This document shows positions 1-12,237 of a stretch of DNA of 64,000 bases, piece after piece. Each line of letters opens with the position of its first letter. Position 1 is the stretch's first letter. Under the pieces are notes generated by a model. That model did no database searches. It was given only the letters and a program-made list of their open reading frames with translations, and was not told the DNA's origin. Source of the stretch: Earliella scabrosa (taxonomy: Eukaryota; Basidiomycota; Agaricomycetes; Polyporales; Polyporaceae); the NCBI GenBank assembly GCA_022605405.1, contig JABYQQ010000012.1, positions 992,001 to 1,056,000 on the forward strand, written 5' to 3'. The position numbers and the translations under genes were made by a program.

Positions 1-757
1 GGGTATAACCATAAGACTGCTCCAAGGAAGGAAGGGGGCCTCCAGACATGAACCCTCCAGGCAGGTTCGCCCCCGTAGGGTAGATTGAGTAACGAGGGGG
101 AAGGTTAACGGCAGCGCGCGTCCTGCGGTCGACGAAATCCAGGCAACATTGGCCGAAATGCTCCATTCCTCCGTCCCACATGCGAACCAGAAGCGCATCG
201 TTGATGATGACTGTGTGGATGTTGGTGTCGTCTATGCTCGGTTTCACCTAACAAACCCGTTATCAGGGGCCTCCCGGATCAATAACGAGGCTAACTCGCC
301 CCGACAACGCGAACACCGCCTCGCCGTTGGATATCCTCTGCATTTCGGTTGAAGGTATCGATGTATCGCTGTATTTGCTCTTCGGCGAACCCGGTTTTCC
401 TCATCAAGGCCCTGAGGTCAGCGTCACTCGTGGGTGTATAGTTCGGGATGCCACGCGACAAGAGTGCATCCGCATAGTACTCTCGTCGTGGTTGAGAAGG
501 TCCAGAGGAGCCAGATTGCGGTGGGGTCGGGCGAAGAGGCTAGGATATCGATTGTATGTGGGAATTGGAAAAGAATCGTATGATACTCCTTCACTCACTG
601 ACGACATGTCGAAGTATGTAATACGAACGTTGTGCAAACGAGGGTCTTCGGTCTCGAGAGATGGAGGTCCAAACCAAGTTGAACCAGCATGCGTTTGCGG
701 CCTTGTCAACCCAGGCCATGCGCGTCTTCTTGGCGGTCGGCACCGTTCCGCCATCAC
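1..757 (-). CDS. Hypothetical protein, 3' exons of a gene running off the left edge
   Basis: Coding-like sequence on the minus strand falls into three blocks joined by plausible introns. The first (about 757-602) reads through to ITYFDMSS and ends at a GTGAGTG donor. The second (about 547-310) follows a CCTAG acceptor in the same phase and includes YYADALLSRGIPNY and a predicted helix (EEQIQRYIDTFNRNAEDIQ). The third (about 250 to 1) includes TVIINDALLVRMWDGGMEHF and continues past the window edge. No family was recognised. The 5' end is unclear because two frames are plausible above 660. The alternation of a proline/serine-rich linker with compact hydrophobic segments is visible; no function is inferred. 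Confidence 0.45.
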
Positions 758-1787
758 CTCGAGTACTCTAACCGCACCTGTGTCCTGCCGACTCGCCTCG
801 GGGCATATATCTTCTCAGACTTCTCTCGCACATCGCCTCGGATTTATATCATTGTCGAAAGGAGATTGGACGGACAGGATGGCAGGAGCGAATTATATGG
901 GCGGGAAGAGGTGCGCGATGCCGCTCATGTTGTGATCTGGGGCGCGTTCATCTCATCTTCCGGACATTTCATCCTTCTCGTGACTGTCGTAATGTATAGG
1001 AACGCTGCGCGCGCCCGCGTCAAGGATGCAACAGGGAAGGCCCAACGAGCGCACTTTGGGAAGAAACGCTTTGAGGTGCTCCAAACCGGCTTGAGCAAGA
1101 GCAGGGCTGTCAAGTCCAACAGCGCGAGGGAGACGGCGTCGAGACTCCCTGAGATATCACTTGCTCATGCCAAACGAAATTTGGAGGGGCCTGCGGCTGA
1201 GTTCGCGATGGGCACGGAATGGCAGAGCCCCAGGATGTCTCCTACAATGTCTGGGACTCTGCGTCGATCACCGTCGGCAGCCTCTCGTCGCTCCAGGGTT
1301 CTACACACTCTCGATGCCGAAAGTCGTGCGTACTCGGCGCATACATCAGCACAATACGCATGTACTGAATAGTTATCGTAGCCGCGGCACAGCGCAGTCA
1401 AGTCGAGAAGATCCTCCAGATTCCAGATTTACTGGGTCTATCAGCCACGAGGAAGCATCGTGAACGGATGAGTTCATCACCACTCCCTCGCACGCCCAAA
1501 CATCGCACCACTCGCTCTGACTACGTTAGTCTATAGAGTCATTGCAACGTCCTATTATCTGTGACTAAATGCGATTAATTAGGTTCCTGAGAATGCCCTC
1601 CGGAGTTCCAGTGTGCCGAGGGACTCGGGCATTGCGATGTCTCCTTCCAGCTCGGCAAAGCAACGAGGTACAGCCCGCACTTTCCTGTATGTGCGACCTC
1701 CGAATCAACAGATTACCTTAAGGTTCTTCCAGAAAGCTCAACCATGTACCGCAATGCCTGCCTGGGTCTGACCTCACATTCGTTCCT
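758..1787. other. Interval with no resolved gene
   Basis: Short open frames occur on both strands (for example minus 925-1119 and minus 1165-1401), but none could be joined into a convincing spliced model and no domain was recognised. They could be 5' exons of the gene at the left edge. The right part (about 1460-1780) looks like the upstream region of the next gene. Confidence 0.4.
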
Positions 1788-3162
1788 ATGTGCTTCGACA
1801 GCAGTCCTCAGATCAACTTGGACGACTCAGGATACGCAGAACACTGGCCCAGTGCACAATCGCCTATCCTCGATGACGGCACGTCCTCTCATCTCCTCCA
1901 GCCTGCTCGGGTTCCCTTCTATCCTCCTCATGTCAACCCTGCCAGCCCAGTCCTCTCCAACAGTCCGGCTTATCCTGCCACCCTAAATTGGCCAGACCAA
2001 GCTACGCGTCGTAACCTTCAAGGGCCGCCCCCGCCAACTGCGCCTGCTGCTTCACCTTTTCACGCCCTACTCGTCTCCGGATACACCTCGTCTAGCCCCT
2101 CGTACCTGGAGCTCCCACCTCGTCTCGGTAAACTGCAGTATCTGTCTGATCTACCACTTCTTGAAGATCCTCCAGTCGCTATCAACGACTCACCTTTGCC
2201 GCCCTCTGATCTGTCTTGCTTCTCCTGGTCTGAACGCGCGTCGCGGCTACCCGAATCTGACGAGATACCTCAAGCCAGCTTCTCACAATCCTACGAAGGC
2301 AGCGAAGAGTACCAGACATACTACTTGGAGCCAGTTCAATCACCTCGCGCTCACTCCTCTCAATGCTCGGTCTACTCTAGTCTTGAGGAGGACGCGCAGG
2401 AGAACGCCTCCCTAGCCGGCGCCTGGCCGACTTGGGCAGACCAGTGCTCTTGGGAGTATGTCAGTCTCTCGGATATCCTAGGCGAGCTTTTCGAAGATGC
2501 CGATCCCTGGCGCGTTTTGGATCAAGTCCTCGACTTACCACCAACGGAGCCCGATTGGTATCCTGACGCCGACGGTCTGAACTTTGTGGAAGAGCCGACA
2601 GACACGAGAGGTGTTGACTACGTGGATGACGCCCCCTCGCCAACCTTGCAAGGCTGGCCGACGTCTCAAACCTTGGCCGATTGGGAAGACGACAACCACT
2701 TCGATCCCGTTCCTTCCATGCTCGCTGCGGCTTGTCCTCGAGCAGCCTTGGACGACGATCCGGAAGCACCGCAAGACATGCTCAGCGACATCATTCACAT
2801 CCCTGCTGTGGAGGTTGAGAGAGGCGTGAAGCATGTTATCCTGATCCCTCCACAATCATCATCTCCGAACCATTCGACCTGCACTCGCTTGAACTCGGAC
2901 CCGAAGTTGCTGGCTCCTCATGTCAGTCGAGTGGAACCGGTATGTGCTTTAACACGCGTGTACCATCATACTGATGTACTCGTGTTTCCAGGCCGAGGAG
3001 TGCGGTGACCCTCCTGACAATCGCGAGAAAATTTTCCCGTCGGGCGAACCTTGTGCAGACAGGAGGGGTTCCGACTCAGCGTCTCTGGAGAATGGCGATG
3101 AAGTTGTGAATGGCCCCTCTCTGTTTGACGACGACGATTGTCTGGAGTCGGAGGGCGACTGA
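1788..3162 (+). CDS. Hypothetical acidic, serine/proline-rich protein
   Basis: Two exons, 1788-2939 and 2992-3162, are joined by a phase-0 intron (GTATGTG..TTTCCAG) and give about 440 residues. The protein is rich in Ser, Pro, Asp and Glu, with little predicted fold. It contains repeated acidic/tryptophan segments such as SLSDILGELFEDADPWRVL and GWPTSQTLADWEDDNHF, which resemble short amphipathic activation-type motifs. The end is strongly acidic (LFDDDDCLESEGD). No catalytic domain, signal peptide or membrane segment is seen. The start at 1788 is the first ATG in this frame; an upstream exon cannot be excluded. A role in transcription would only be a guess from composition. Confidence 0.6.
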
Positions 3163-3579
3163 TGGTCGTGTCGTGGATGTATGTACTTGTGATATCACCA
3201 TAAGTACTACCGTCCGTTGTCCCTGATTTTGAAAGCGGACGAATCTGCGAGCCGTGATTGGCTGCGGTCTGCTGACGATCGGTCGCAAGAGTCAAGAGAA
3301 TTAAAGGAGACGCGATCGGTCACAGGCCCAAGGCCCGTCTGTCACAGAATCCGAAAGCCCAGGAGAACACCCTGCATCCGGCGATCAGATCCTGCGCGCG
3401 TCGGTCGCGAACAAACACATGTGATTCCCTTCCCCGCCCACGTTGGGCGCAGTGACGCCCCCGCCCTCCCCGGTACATAACCCGCGCCTTCCGATTAGCT
3501 CGCCCCGCACTTCTCTCTCTTTCTGCCCCCACCCCACACTCGCTGCCCACGTACCACCCCGCAGCCACAGCCCGCAGAG
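3163..3579. promoter_or_regulatory. Intergenic region upstream of the acyl-CoA dehydrogenase gene
   Basis: About 417 bp between a stop and the next start. The last 120 bp before the ATG at 3580 are pyrimidine-rich (CTTCTCTCTCTTTCTGCCCC near 3510-3530), typical of fungal transcription-start regions. No TATA box was clear. Confidence 0.35.
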
Positions 3580-5759
3580 ATGTCGAAGGAGATGAAGGTT
3601 TTCACCCGCGAGGAGGTTGCGCAGGTACGTCATTGCCCGTCGTGTGCCCGCAACCGACGTACTGAGTCCTGACCTCCTATCGCCGCTCTGACAGCACAAC
3701 AAGCCAAACGACCTGGTGTGTGGTCTCACGCTATCGGTTCCTCGACAGGCATGCTGACTTGACGCAATCGCAGTGGATTATCGTCGATGCCAAGGTCTAC
3801 GACGTCACGAAGTTCCAGGGCTTGCATCCTGGAGGCATCTCTGTGTTCCATGCCGAGGACATTGGTTCGTCTTTCATTCCAATCCTTTCGTCAAGGCGAC
3901 GAACCTAAGCGGGCTCCAATAGCCGGACAGGACGCAACCGAGGCGTTTTATGGCCTGCACCGCCATGAGGTCCTCGTCAAGCCACAATACCAGCGTCTGC
4001 AAATAGGCGTCGTCAAGGACGAGAAAAGCGTCATTCATGGGAGCATCCCTGGCGAGCTGAGCGAGGTACCATACGCTGAGGTTCTGGGCCTTACGAAGGG
4101 CTACCACAGCCCCTACTACACAGAGGTGAGTTGTGCGAACACAGAGGTGAACTAGCACGGCTCATCCACATTGCACAGAAACACCGCAAGTTCCAACATG
4201 CTGTCCGGAAGTTTGTCGACGAGGTTGTTGCCCCTGATGCCCTCGCAAGGGAGGAGGACGGCAAGCGGCCTAGTTTGAGTGTAATTCAACAGATGGCGTG
4301 AGTTCTGGTACATCTCCTCATCACATAGCGACGCTCAACCGTCTACAGCGAGAAGGGCATACTTGCGATGGTCATGGGCCCCGGCAAGCATCTGCAAGGC
4401 CGCACATTGATGGATGGCACCGTCACGCCTGAGGAGGTGAGCATATAGTCGACATTCCCTCGTGTCATCATCAAGCTGAATGCCTCTTTATCTAGTTCGA
4501 CCGCTTCCACGAGCTCATCCTGGCTCAGGAACTCTGCCGTCCTAATTGCCGTGGTTACCGTGACGGTCAGAACTCGGGCGCGACGATTGGTCTTCCCCCA
4601 GTCATCCACTTCGGCCGCCCTGAAATCCGCGATCGCGTTGTCGAGGAGGTGCTCTCCGGAAAGAAGTTCATGTCCCTCGCCATCTCCGAGGCGTTTGCAG
4701 GCTCGGACGTCGCCGGTCTCAGGACTACCGCGAAGAAGACCGAGGATGGCAAGTACTGGATTATCAACGGAACGAAGAAGTGGATTACGAACGGCACGTT
4801 CTCGGACTAGTGAGTGACTTTGCTTGACGCCATCGAGGTTTTATTGACAAGAGAGCGCAGCTTCACCGTTGGTTGCAAGACCGACAACGGTCTCACGGTC
4901 ATCCTCGTGGAGCGTGGCGAAGGCGTCGAGACCAAGTCTATCAAGACTTCCTACTCCCCAACTGCGGGAACGGCATACATTACGTTCGAGAACGTGAAGG
5001 TGCCTGTTGAGAACACGCTCGGGCCGGAGGGCGGAGGAGTCTTTGTGATTCTCAGCAACTTCAACCACGAACGCTGGGCAATGTGCTGCGGTGGCGCGCG
5101 CAACATGCGCGTCATAGTGGAGGAGTGCTTGAAGTGGGTGAACCAGCGCAAAGCATTCGGCAAGCCTCTGCACTCTCAGCCCGTCATCCGGGCGAAGCTC
5201 GCCGACATGATCGCAAAGACGGAGACGGCCCAGCACTGGCTGGAGAGCATCACGTACCAGATGCAGCACATGAACTACAAGCAGCAGGCCCAGCTGCTCG
5301 CAGGGTAAGTGCTTCTGCCGCATGTCCCCTACATGGCCGGAGCGCTGACCACACTGTACCACTGTACCTGGGAACGTGCAGACCTATAGCGCTGCTGAAG
5401 ATGTACATTACGCGCTCCGCACAGGATATCGCTCGGGATGCCGTGCAGATCTTCGGTGGCCGTGGGATCACGAAGACCGGCATGGGTAAACATATCGAGC
5501 ACGTACGTACCTCATCCTGCTTTCTGGACTGCTCCTGGGCGCTGACCGGTACCTTCCATACAATAGTATCACAGGACCGTGCCGTTCGACGCTATTCTTG
5601 GTGGAGGTGAGCAATCTGGACCTCGCACATCGCGAATCGCGCTAGACACTAACGCTGTACTTCCTTCTCTCGCGCTTGTGCTCTACAGCGGAAGACGTCT
5701 TGGGCGACTTGGGCGTAAGGCAGGCGATCAAGAGCATGCCCAAGAACGCCAAGCTATGA
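3580..5759 (+). CDS. Cytochrome b5 - acyl-CoA dehydrogenase fusion protein
   Basis: A gene of about ten exons encodes an N-terminal cytochrome b5 heme-binding domain followed by an acyl-CoA dehydrogenase. Exons start 3580-3624, 3695-3715, 3774-3864, 3923-4125, 4179-4297 and 4349-4437; the main exon then begins near 4497 and the last exon ends at 5759. The b5 domain shows WIIVDAKVYDVTKF and the HPGG heme ligand motif; the second heme histidine is in FYGLHRHEV. The dehydrogenase part shows the FAD/substrate segments AISEAFAGSDVAGL, WIINGTKKWITNG and FNHERWAMCCG, and a C-terminal QIFGGRGITKTGMG segment. Known members oxidise acyl-CoA thioesters using FAD; the fused b5 could pass electrons, which is inference. 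This fungal architecture is established. No signal peptide is seen and the frame is intact. Confidence 0.88.
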
Positions 5760-6562
5760 CAGCTTCAGTGACGACGATCCGGGACATCTGTGTGCATTGT
5801 ATACTTACTCTACCCACATGTACTCTACCATCGCATAACATGTTTTGTGTAACCTCATCATGGCGCGTAGGTCCGGGTCGAGGAAGAGATCTAGAGCCTC
5901 CGTAGATCTGAGTACGAGGAATGCGAGGTCGGGGCATGTTCGTGCCCCTGTAGGCGACAGACTTTAATGATGAGAGCGCACGAGAAGCTGTGGGTAGCGG
6001 TGGAGAAGGCAGACACACACTCGCCGGCGCCGGTAAGTATGTAGACGCAAGAGCGTCCACGGAACAGAAATCGGTGCTGAGTCAGCGCAGACGCCAAAGA
6101 AGCACAAACAAGGCTCGGCAAAAGCGCCCGTCGTGCCGTTTTGTGCTCCGGAGTCTCGACCACCTCCGAGGTCAACCTTCTTCCCCATCCACCACGACAA
6201 CCTCACCTGTCTCCCCTCCATCGCTCATCGCTCTGTACAAATCGACCCCCGCTGATACACGACATCGGCGCGCGTACCTCACTGCTCTGTATTCTCTGGA
6301 CTTGGAGGGAGCGTTGGTAGAGTCTGTCTCGCACCTGTAACACTACTTGTAAGAATCTGCCACTGCTCAGCGTTGTTTCATGTCATTCCTAGCATGTATC
6401 TGACCACACATCCTGTCCTGTTGCGCTCTCTGCATCCTGTTCCGTCGATACACGTCCAGAACGAAGCGTTTTGTTCTGCATTGCCATTCCCGCCTGTCTC
6501 ACCTGCAGAACCGACGCGCCAGCTCACACACAAGCCAACCCATAAGTCACGAACGCCGCAAG
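5760..6562. other. Intergenic region, no gene seen
   Basis: It holds the 3' region of the acyl-CoA dehydrogenase gene and the upstream region of the RRM gene. Open frames on both strands are short, overlap one another and lack conserved motifs. The last 150 bp before 6563 are C/T-rich. Confidence 0.4.
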
Positions 6563-8112
6563 ATGCCTCCAGCTGATGATGACTTCGACATTTACGGCGA
6601 GGACGACGGCTTCAGCTCCGTCAAGGTCGAGGATGTGAGTACACGTCGGCTTCTCGGTGGCAATGGTGGCGATGCGCATACAGCTAACTCGCGTGCGCAT
6701 GGGCAGAATCACGACGACTATCCCGAGCAAATGGATGAGAAGAACACTTCTGACGCCCCCGCGCACTCCCCCGTGGTGGGCGAAAAGCGTCTGAGAGACG
6801 AAGACGACTCTGAGCAGCAGCGAGATGGCCAGAACGGTAATGTGCTCAAGTCCGAGTCCTCCCCGACCCCCGCGCCATCCGGGCAAAACGGTGGTGCATA
6901 TAGCGGCGGCCAGATGAATGGCGCTGCCGGCGCCGGTGGGAGCCCGGCAGGCAGTGGCCAGCACGACGCGCTGTACATTGGGGATCTGCAATGGGTCTGT
7001 ACTCTGTGTTTTTCTAGCCATGTATGCAATACATCTGAGACGACCCGATGTATGCGCTTCGCGCCTATACTTTTTACAGTGGACGACTGATGAGGATCTG
7101 CGACAAGTCGCACACAACCTGGGGGTCAATATTGACCACAAAGACATTACGTTCTCCGAGCACAAGGTGAATGGGAAGAGCAAAGGGTGAGTACCTCGTT
7201 CCGTGCACGCGATGGCTGGGTGTATGCGGTGATGTCTAACCGGCTTCCTATGCACAGGATTGCGTACATTGAATGTCACAGTTCTGAAAACGCAACACTG
7301 CTCAAGAACTGGTTTGACAACAAGTACGGCCTTCCATGTACCTCTTACCCGCTGCGGAGACACTGATCTCTCCATCGCAGCGACTTCCAAAACCGACGAG
7401 CGAGCGCAAACCTTACCAGCTCCGCAAACGGCAACCCGTTCCGAACGCTGCCCAAAGGTACGTCGTACTTCGAACGCCAGCCCAAGCGTCCTCGGCCCCA
7501 CGGCTTTGGTAACATTGGACTGCGGCGCACAGAACCTCCTCCGCGCGAACAGCGGCACCAGAACAACCTCCAAGGCAACATCGGCCGCGGCGGAGGCAAC
7601 TTCCGTGGTGGAGCGACCGGCGGCATGGGGATGAACAACATGATGAACAACAACATGCGTGGCGGCATGATGAGCGGCGCCATGCGTGGCGGGATGCCCA
7701 ACATGATGAGCAACTTCGGTATGGGCAACTTCGGCATGGGCGCCGGGTTTGTCGGAAACAACATGGCTGGCGGGTTCGCCGGCGGACGCGGGGGCGGCAT
7801 GATTCCGCAGGGCCCTCGTGGCGGCGGGATGCTGGCTGGCGGCGGCGCGGGCGCAGGGTTCGGCGGGCGAGGGGGCATGATGGGCGCGGGCATGGGTACG
7901 ACAGCCTGAGCTTCGTTTTGTCCTGGACGTGCATGTTGACTCGCGCTTTCTGTGTTCGCTTTCTTGTAGGGATGGGCATGATGGGCATGGGCCGCGGTGG
8001 CTTCTCCGGTGTCCAGGGGCACTTCAACCCTGCGTTCATGCAGGGCGGGGGCGGGGGCCAGTTTGGCCAGGACGGCCCGCGAAAGAGGTTCAAGATGGAG
8101 GAGAGCGGGTGA
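6563..8112 (+). CDS. RRM protein with Gly/Met-rich tail, CFIm68/CPSF6-like
   Basis: Six exons are separated by introns at 6635-6706, 6995-7079, 7187-7257, 7324-7380 and 7896-7969. The protein begins [17 protein letters not shown], has an acidic linker, then one RRM with RNP-2-like [25 protein letters not shown] and RNP-1-like KSKGIAYIEC. It ends in a long Gly/Met/Asn/Arg-rich tail and a basic [10 protein letters not shown] terminus. The YIGDLQWWTTDEDL context matches the RRM of the cleavage factor I large subunit (CPSF6/CPSF7), which binds UGUA-bound CFIm25 in pre-mRNA 3'-end processing. The assignment rests on that match. The first intron is 72 nt and in frame, so a retained form could also be translated. 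Location is expected to be nuclear. Confidence 0.78.
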
Positions 8113-8754
8113 TCGTACGGGCAGGACGCTGCCTCCGCCTCCCCTGCGCTCGGGACTGCATGGTACGCATACATGAACATACTGTACGAAACCCCTCCCT
8201 CGTTACACTCTGTCCAGCTAATGCCCCCCATATTTACATACATACTCACCCATGGATTCGTGGTCCCTTCCCGTCCCCGTCCTCGCACCTCGATCGTATT
8301 TCCCGTCTGTCGCACTTCGTTGCTATCGCGAGTTATCGTCTTTTTCATGTAGTATACGCCGCCTCTCAGAACCCATCGTACTCTGATCCACCTCCCTTGT
8401 GTCAGCCGGAGACGGGCGAGACGGGCAGCATTGATGAACAATCCGGGATCGTGTTACAGTTCAACGGGATGTACAGACGCAACGATAGCGGGTGCGTGAA
8501 ATGGGAATGCGTAACGTCTACAATGCAAGTGCGGTGTATGTGTATGGATGTGTATGTTGTGGCGGGTCTGGCAGTCAGCAGATGGTACGTATGATGCGGC
8601 AGGCAGCGAGTAGCATGATGAGCGAGGATGATGGAAGCGGGAACGGGAACGGGAACATGGACGTGGCGAAGGGGAACGATGCATAGTATAACATAGGTCA
8701 AAGTGGTCCGAGCTTGGTGAGGGGGACGATGCATTACCCAGTAGTATGTTGCGA
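8113..8754. other. Intergenic region between convergent genes
   Basis: About 640 bp lie between the stop of the RRM gene and the stop of SPT2, which run toward each other, so this is shared 3' untranslated sequence. Open frames here are extensions or shadows without motifs. Confidence 0.4.
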
Positions 8755-10223
8755 TTAGTAGTGACCTCGCTTCTCCTTCTCCTTCTTCCGCCGCCGCTTC
8801 TCCTCCTCGTGGCGCCGCTCTTCCTCCATCGCCTCTTCATCTTCCTTCTTCGCAATGCGCATACTGTGATCGGACGCAATACGGTGAATGCGACGTCAAG
8901 GGCACACGACACGGGCGGCACTGACCTTCTCAGCTCCTCCCTCTCCACATCGAACGCGCCCGCCTCCATGTCCTCGTCATCGCTGTAGACGTCACGCTGG
9001 ATGTATGACGACCGGTCCTTGCCGAACAGTTTCCAGATCTCGCTGCTGATATCATTCGAACGCCCGCCAGGCGCAGGGCGTCGCCGTGCTGGAGGCGGCG
9101 AGACACTGGAAGACGGCGAACGCCGTTTCTTCGGGATTGGCTTGCTTGCGGAAGCCGAGGAAACGGCTTTGGAGGTAGAAGCAGCAGGGGGACGAGGGGT
9201 GTTGGAAAGGGATTTGGCGTTTACAGGTCTTGGGGCAGGAGGCTTCGACGTACTGGCGGCCTTTGAGGACGCGCTCGCACTAGGTTTGGTGGAAGATGTG
9301 GAAGGCTTGGGTAGAGACTTGGCGGGAGCAGACGAGAATTGGCTGGGAGAAGCGGATCCGCTGGCTGCCTTGGATTGGCTGCCCGCAGAGGGACCGCCTG
9401 CGGCCGGTGTATTGGCACGAGAGGTCGATGCAGAGGTGGCGGGGGCCGATGGTTTCTTTGGAGGGTCCTTCTTGGCTTTCCCAAACCAATCGTTGAACTC
9501 GCGGGCGGACTCGCCATCGAGGACCTTGCCCTGACGGGCCTTCGCGCGGTCCTGAATGATCTCGTCGATGGTACGAGTATCCCGCTTATTCGTGTTGAGC
9601 TTGATAAGCATCGGCGGCTCGGCAGCAATCCGCTCACGGACTGACTGAGCCTTGCCTGGGGATGTCTGTGAAGACGACCCCGTGGGTTTCGTGATATCGA
9701 CCGCGCCGCCTGGAAGCTGCCTGCCTGCCTTGCTGTAGCCGCTTCCACCCGTCGTAGACCGTCGTGAGCCACTGCGGATGCCCCGAAGCTCGTTCTCCAG
9801 GCGCTTCCGCCGCTTCTCTTCACGAGTGAGCACATTGGAGGATCCTGGCTCGTCGTCGTCGGACGAGGAGGAATGCCTGCGCTTTCCCGCGCTGGAGACG
9901 GGATACCCCTGCCTGTCTTTCGCCTTCTTCGGGCCATAGAGTAGCGCATCACGCTGCTGCTCCTCCCGACGCTGCATCTCACGCTCCTTCGCCTGTCGTT
10001 CCCTCTCCCGACGCTCCAGCCTTTCCTGCTCGCGTTTCTGCTCCTCCAGCTTCTTGATTCGCAGTTTGGCCTCCAACTCACGCTCTCTCTTCTCCTTCTC
10101 CTCCAGCTCCTTCCGCTTCTGAGCCTCTTTCCGCTGCCGCTCCGCGAGAGCAGCCTGTACCGCGTCCTTCGTCTGTTGCGTCTGGGTGGCACTGAGTGCC
10201 ATGAGAGCCTGCCAGCTTGTCAT
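8755..10223 (-). CDS. SPT2: SPT2 chromatin protein
   Basis: Two exons, 10223-8926 and 8863-8755, are joined by a phase-2 intron (GTCAGTG..TCACAG). Reading straight through that intron would replace the true C-terminus with unrelated sequence. The product of about 468 residues starts MTSWQALMALSATQTQQT and has a long Lys/Glu/Arg coiled-coil (about residues 25-95), a low-complexity Ser/Pro/Ala middle, and the conserved SPT2 C-terminal domain: SEIWKLFGKDRSSYI, DVYSDDEDMEAGAFDVEREE, then MRIAKKEDEEAMEEERRHEE and a basic end RGHY. SPT2 proteins bind histones H3-H4 and DNA at transcribed chromatin through this domain. The protein is intact and nuclear by family knowledge. Confidence 0.87.
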
Positions 10224-10871
10224 GGCGAAGTAGATCTGCGGGGGAGAAAGAGCAGATGTCTGAGAAGTCGCCCGATGCGCAGGATGAGACAGTAGAGAGA
10301 CCGAGAGAGGAAGAGAGGGGAGGTGGCCGTGGGCTAGTCAGGACGGTCCTTGCCCCGGCGTCTGAGTGTGCCGTTCGAGGCCTGTTTGGTCGTGTTTGGG
10401 CACTGCCACCTCATCCGGACAAACAGGGCAATGCGCTTCGTTCGCGACCGCGACTCTATCGTCCTTGTTTTCTCTGCGCTGATCTCCTCCATCAGTCCAG
10501 CGACGGTCGTTCTCTGCTTCAAACTATCTCTTCTCTGCAACACGATGATCCTCGCGCTGATTGTGCATGGCATTTGACTTCGCGTTCTTTGACCTCGCGA
10601 CATCGACCGGTTCACGGCACTCCATGGATCCGGACCCGCGTCTTGAGCTGCCTGGAACTCATATTGCTCGCGAACCCCGTTCTCATGACTCGCATGCGCC
10701 AGACTCTCATGCTGCTGCAATGCGAAAATGACCACTCTTCTCCGAATGCTACACGGAGGTTTCCACGTTGTGTGGTGGGCGCATTGACGGCGCAGCCATC
10801 GTTCGTGCCGCCACTATACCGTCCTCTCAACACCAGGTCTCTCAATCTGACGAGCTTTTACGCTGGTAGAC
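10224..10871. promoter_or_regulatory. Divergent intergenic region
   Basis: About 650 bp lie between the SPT2 start (minus) and the next plus-strand start at 10872, so it probably contains both promoters. Open frames on either strand have no recognisable motif. Confidence 0.35.
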
Positions 10872-11817
10872 ATGAGGATGGGGCGCCATGGGAACCATGA
10901 TGGTGATATGGACGATGGCTCAAACCTCGAAGACTTGGGTATGTACATGCATGTCGGCAGACGACGTGCTCTGGGTCTAGCGATTACATTGTAGTTTTCC
11001 AGAAGATCGTATACACCGGAAAAATCCTGAAATGCTTCTAGCCCCGACGAAAGCAACGAGGTAGCGCGTCTAGAGTGTTAGCAGATTCTTGTTTACCCCA
11101 GCGAGGACGTGTTCGCAGACTTACAGTCGTTCATGACTGCGCTGACTTGCGTGCTCCGGGCGTCAAATACGACAGTCGACGGTTGGGTGCCAGCCTATGG
11201 AACGAGCACGTACGGACGTCTTCCACAGACACCAATATCTGGAGCAAGCTAGGAGTGCGTTTGTATCATCGCGAATCACTCTGTATAGAATAACTGACAC
11301 TCTATCAGCAGGCTCATTGCAGGGAGTGCACTGCCAACACCCGGCTTGGTTCGAATGTTCATACGAGACTCGACCTGAGAAGCGAGGAGGCCGACTTTGT
11401 AACGGTGTGGGATGGGCGCGCGATCTCGGAGATAATCGACTCGGACACATCATCTCCCCTAAGGTGCGTACAACCCCGATCCTACTCGAAAATTACTGAT
11501 ATAGCGGACAGTATCAAGCATCAGTGGACGGGAAAATGTCTCACTACGCATTCTCCTGCGCGTATCACGGGCAGCTCGAGGCAACTTGTGAAGGGGACTC
11601 ATATACGACTCATTCGTCTCCGAAGGATCTGAACACCCTGAAAATCAAGAGTACGTACCCGATGGTCACCTTTGCATGCTTTTCTCGGTATCTGCGCCAA
11701 CACTCTTGCCTAACTCCCAGTGCTACGATGGTTATGGTCACAGCGCCCGTGTTTATGCATGCTAGAGATCTCCGCCCACCGGGGATTCGATGCTCCGCAG
11801 TCGATAGCAAAATCATG
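10872..11817 (+). CDS. Hypothetical multi-exon protein
   Basis: Coding-like blocks can be chained with GT..AG introns. They are 10872-10938 (MRMGRHGNHDGDMDDG), a block after a TTGTAG acceptor (FPEDRIHRKNPEMLLAP), a block after CCCCAG at 11102 (EDVFADLQSFMTALTCVL), a block near 11317-11463 (SEEADFVTVWDGRAISEIID), then GQYQASVDGKMSHYAFSCAY to LNTLKIK, and a last exon ending at about 11817. The junction near 11240-11310 is not resolved because an in-frame TAG sits before the obvious donor. No family was recognised. The gene may be real, or partly degraded. Confidence 0.4.
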
Positions 11818-12237
11818 ATTCATTCCTGAGACTACATACGAGTATGTATGTAGCATGTGCGGCCTTCACGCTACCCGATGCGCAGTCGCTTGGCGGTTGT
11901 GGTCCATTACGATGACGAGAGATGTCACTGATGTTCCCTTCCAGTGGCTCGAAATCGGATTCTCGCCCTCGGTCAGGGCTCGGGTTTGCCTAGTATGTGA
12001 TGCGCCTGCTGACAGTACGGAGGCCGAGCGCGAAACGCTTGGGTGGCCACTGGTGGGCAGCGGCTGCGCATTGTGTCAATCGACATCAATCTGAAGGTAA
12101 CCTCCTTAGCGGCACAGCTCCATGCAGAGACATTCGCTGCTGCGGCGCGAATGACATTTCAACAGCGTAATTTTCGTATAAAGACGAACCTGTGGGTTAT
12201 TGGTGAGCACACTTCCTTCTTGCTTCGCTGAGACTCC
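11818..12237. other. Intergenic region upstream of FAD oxidase 1
   Basis: About 420 bp with only short motif-free frames; further exons of the preceding unknown gene could lie here (for example around 11990-12090). The right end is the probable promoter of the oxidase gene. Confidence 0.3.

Noticed and set aside
6524..8441. Two antisense frames of 349 and 342 codons opposite the RRM gene
   Set aside because: The plus strand has a complete spliced RRM gene with conserved motifs; the antisense frames are its shadows and have Pro/Arg-rich non-protein-like sequence.
8454..8754. Extension of SPT2 past its splice site to 8454
   Set aside because: Splicing at 8926/8863 restores the conserved SPT2 C-terminal domain and ends at 8755; the unspliced end is low-complexity sequence.
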